DNA of 6,252 nucleotides from Methyloprofundus sp. (GTDB lineage: Bacteria; Pseudomonadota; Gammaproteobacteria; Methylococcales; Methylomonadaceae), in NCBI GenBank assembly GCA_013138555.1, contig WTCN01000081.1, positions 1 to 6,252 of the forward strand, in the 5' to 3' direction. Below, one piece after another: positions 5,447 through 6,252 of the stretch. The position numbers and the translations under genes are program-made. Each line of letters begins with the position of its first letter. The stretch's first letter is position 1. The notes below the pieces were generated by a model. It had not been told where the DNA came from. It did no database searches and saw only the letters and a list, made by a program, of their open reading frames with translations.

Positions 5447-5994
5447 ATCATTATATAGATATACTGATTAAACCTGATGAGGAAATGCGCGAAAACCTCT
5501 TACTTAATAAAGTATATGCTAAATTTCATAAAGCCTTATTTATATTACAAGCCAATGATTTAGCAGTTAGTTTTCCTCAGTATAAAATTATCTTAGGAAA
5601 AAAACTGAGAATTCATGGCACAGAAAGTAAACTTGCCGAATTGCAAGCCAGCGAATGGTTGGGCGGCTTATCGGGCTATTGTGATGTTAGCGCAATACAA
5701 GCCGTTCCTGATGAGGTACTTTATCGCACGATTTCGCGTAAACAGCCCAATATGAGCGTGGCAAAATTAAGGCGATTACAGGGGCGAGATTCTATTAAGC
5801 AAGCTGAGATTAAAGGCTATCAAGCCAAAATGTTCGAGCAAGGCTTAGATAATCCATACCTTGAATTAGAAAGTACAAGCAATGGGCATAAGCATCGACG
5901 CTATTTAGTTTTTGGAAAATTGAGTAAAGAAAGTAGTGCAGGAAAGTTTGACTTTTTTGGTTTAAGTAAAACGGCAAGTATTCCTTGGTTTTGA
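5443..5994 (+). CDS. cas6f: Cas6f (Csy4) CRISPR RNA endoribonuclease
   Basis: This 183-residue protein cuts the precursor transcript at the base of each repeat hairpin and stays bound to the 3' hairpin as a Cascade subunit. It aligns by eye with P. aeruginosa Csy4 over its whole length: opening NHYIDILIKPD, catalytic His29 in KFHKAL, and KLRIHGT (54-60) matching RLRIHAS. A basic helix lies near AKLRRLQGR (107-115) with Arg110/Arg111/Arg115 for RNA binding. LESTSNGH (142-149) carries Ser144, which lines up with catalytic Ser148. The conserved tail FFGLSKTASIPWF corresponds to the family ending YGLSKGGFVPWF. Its ATG overlaps the cas5fv stop (ATGA), with GGGAG 8-9 nt upstream. It should be active on the array that begins about 130 bp downstream. 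Confidence 0.97.
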   Translation: MNHYIDILIKPDEEMRENLLLNKVYAKFHKALFILQANDLAVSFPQYKIILGKKLRIHGTESKLAELQASEWLGGLSGYCDVSAIQAVPDEVLYRTISRKQPNMSVAKLRRLQGRDSIKQAEIKGYQAKMFEQGLDNPYLELESTSNGHKHRRYLVFGKLSKESSAGKFDFFGLSKTASIPWF

Positions 5995-6006
5995 CCCAAG
6001 TTTTTT
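5984..6006 (+). terminator. Possible weak Rho-independent terminator at cas6f end
   Basis: CTTGG (5984-5988) pairs with CCAAG (5996-6000) around a 7-nt loop that contains the cas6f stop, followed by six T (6001-6006). The stem is only 5 bp, so it may attenuate rather than stop transcription. Confidence 0.35.
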
Positions 6007-6124
6007 ACGCTCTTTAAAAATACAATTAAAACAATGAGTTGCAACGAGGCTATTTTTCTTTGGTAAAAAAGGGAAAAATAGGCTAAGTTTATGTTGCAAC
6101 TCTATTTTTTTGCTGTAGACTCTA
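5995..6124 (+). promoter_or_regulatory. CRISPR leader
   Basis: This AT-rich stretch of about 130 bp between cas6f and the first repeat is where the array promoter and the docking site for new spacers are expected. Two promoter candidates are visible, both weak. One is TTGACC (5991-5996), 16 nt, TTTAAA (6013-6018). The other is TTGCAA (6094-6099), 16 nt, TAGACT (6116-6121), which would start transcription inside the first repeat. I saw no clear IHF consensus. It also holds a long inverted repeat, listed separately. Confidence 0.7.
6036..6102. repeat. 67-nt inverted repeat in the CRISPR leader
   Basis: The outer arms GAGTTGCAAC (6036-6045) and GTTGCAACTC (6093-6102) are perfect 10-bp complements. 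An inner pair, CTATTTTTC (6050-6058) with GAAAAATAG (6073-6081), adds 9 bp. A T-rich run (6103-6111) follows, so on the plus strand it has the shape of a long terminator. Because GTTGCAAC is itself palindromic, the outer arms are also two identical 8-bp sites 55 bp apart (6038 and 6093), which could be protein sites instead. Confidence 0.65.
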
Positions 6125-6252
6125 GTTCACTGCCGCACAGGCAGCTTAGAAAAATAACCTCGGTTGGCAGTGCTTGCTTAAGGAGTTCACTGCCGCACAG
6201 GCAGCTTAGAAATGTCATTGTTGAGCCTAATATTTGCGTGATGGGTTCACTG
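6125..6252 (+). CRISPR. Type I-F CRISPR array, leader-proximal end, cut by the window edge
   Basis: There are two complete identical 28-nt repeats at 6125-6152 and 6185-6212 and the first 8 nt of a third at 6245-6252, with two 32-nt spacers (6153-6184, 6213-6244). The 60-nt period is typical of type I-F. The repeat begins GTTCACTGCCGCACAGGCAG and ends CTTAGAAA. CTGCC and GGCAG form the Cas6f hairpin around the loop GCACA, and cutting after GGCAG leaves the 8-nt 5' handle CUUAGAAA. The repeat is nearly that of E. coli and P. aeruginosa I-F arrays. The orientation is the same as the cas genes. Neither spacer has a visible match elsewhere in the window. Confidence 0.97.

Overview
The window holds the effector end of a type I-F2 (also called I-Fv) CRISPR-Cas locus. 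It runs from the 3' part of cas3 (cas2-3 in this subtype) through cas7fv, cas5fv and cas6f into the start of a CRISPR array. The effector genes closely resemble the minimal Shewanella putrefaciens-type Cascade, which has no Cas8f large subunit; this rests on my recognition of family sequence, not on a search. The DNA is AT-rich. Together with the 28-nt I-F repeat, the I-F2 gene set and dispersed palindromic repeats of the GTAGGATGGG type, this suggests a low-GC gammaproteobacterium, perhaps a sulfur oxidiser or methanotroph. The taxonomic guess is weak.

Layout. 1-1267 (+): C-terminal part of the Cas3 helicase. 1268-1618: no gene. It contains most of a 154-bp mobile-element-like insert (1264-1417) with near-perfect terminal inverted repeats and an 8-9 bp target duplication, and then a separate palindromic repeat (1525-1564). 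1619-3280 (-): five small genes, all on the strand opposite to cas. In transcription order they are mazE, mazF, an apparently orphan ribbon-helix-helix antitoxin, a HigB/RelE-type toxin and its HigA/NadS-type antitoxin. 3281-3455: a divergent regulatory region with a 28-bp palindrome over the predicted mazEF promoter and a separate cas promoter and RBS. 3456-4403 (+): cas7fv, interrupted by one in-frame amber codon at codon 82. 4415-5446: cas5fv. 5443-5994: cas6f. 5995-6124: CRISPR leader with a 67-nt hairpin. 6125-6252: first two full repeats and the beginning of a third, with two 32-nt spacers.

How it works together. Cas6f cuts the array transcript at the repeat hairpin. Cas7fv coats the spacer, Cas5fv caps the 5' handle and takes over the PAM and large-subunit role, and Cas3 is recruited to degrade the target. 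As written, the backbone gene cas7fv is broken by a single stop codon, while cas5fv, cas6f and the visible repeats look intact. The system is therefore recently inactivated, conditionally suppressed, or affected by a base error. The most unusual features are this lone amber codon, the toxin-antitoxin island that splits cas3 from the effector genes, and the small insert that supplies the stop codon of cas3.
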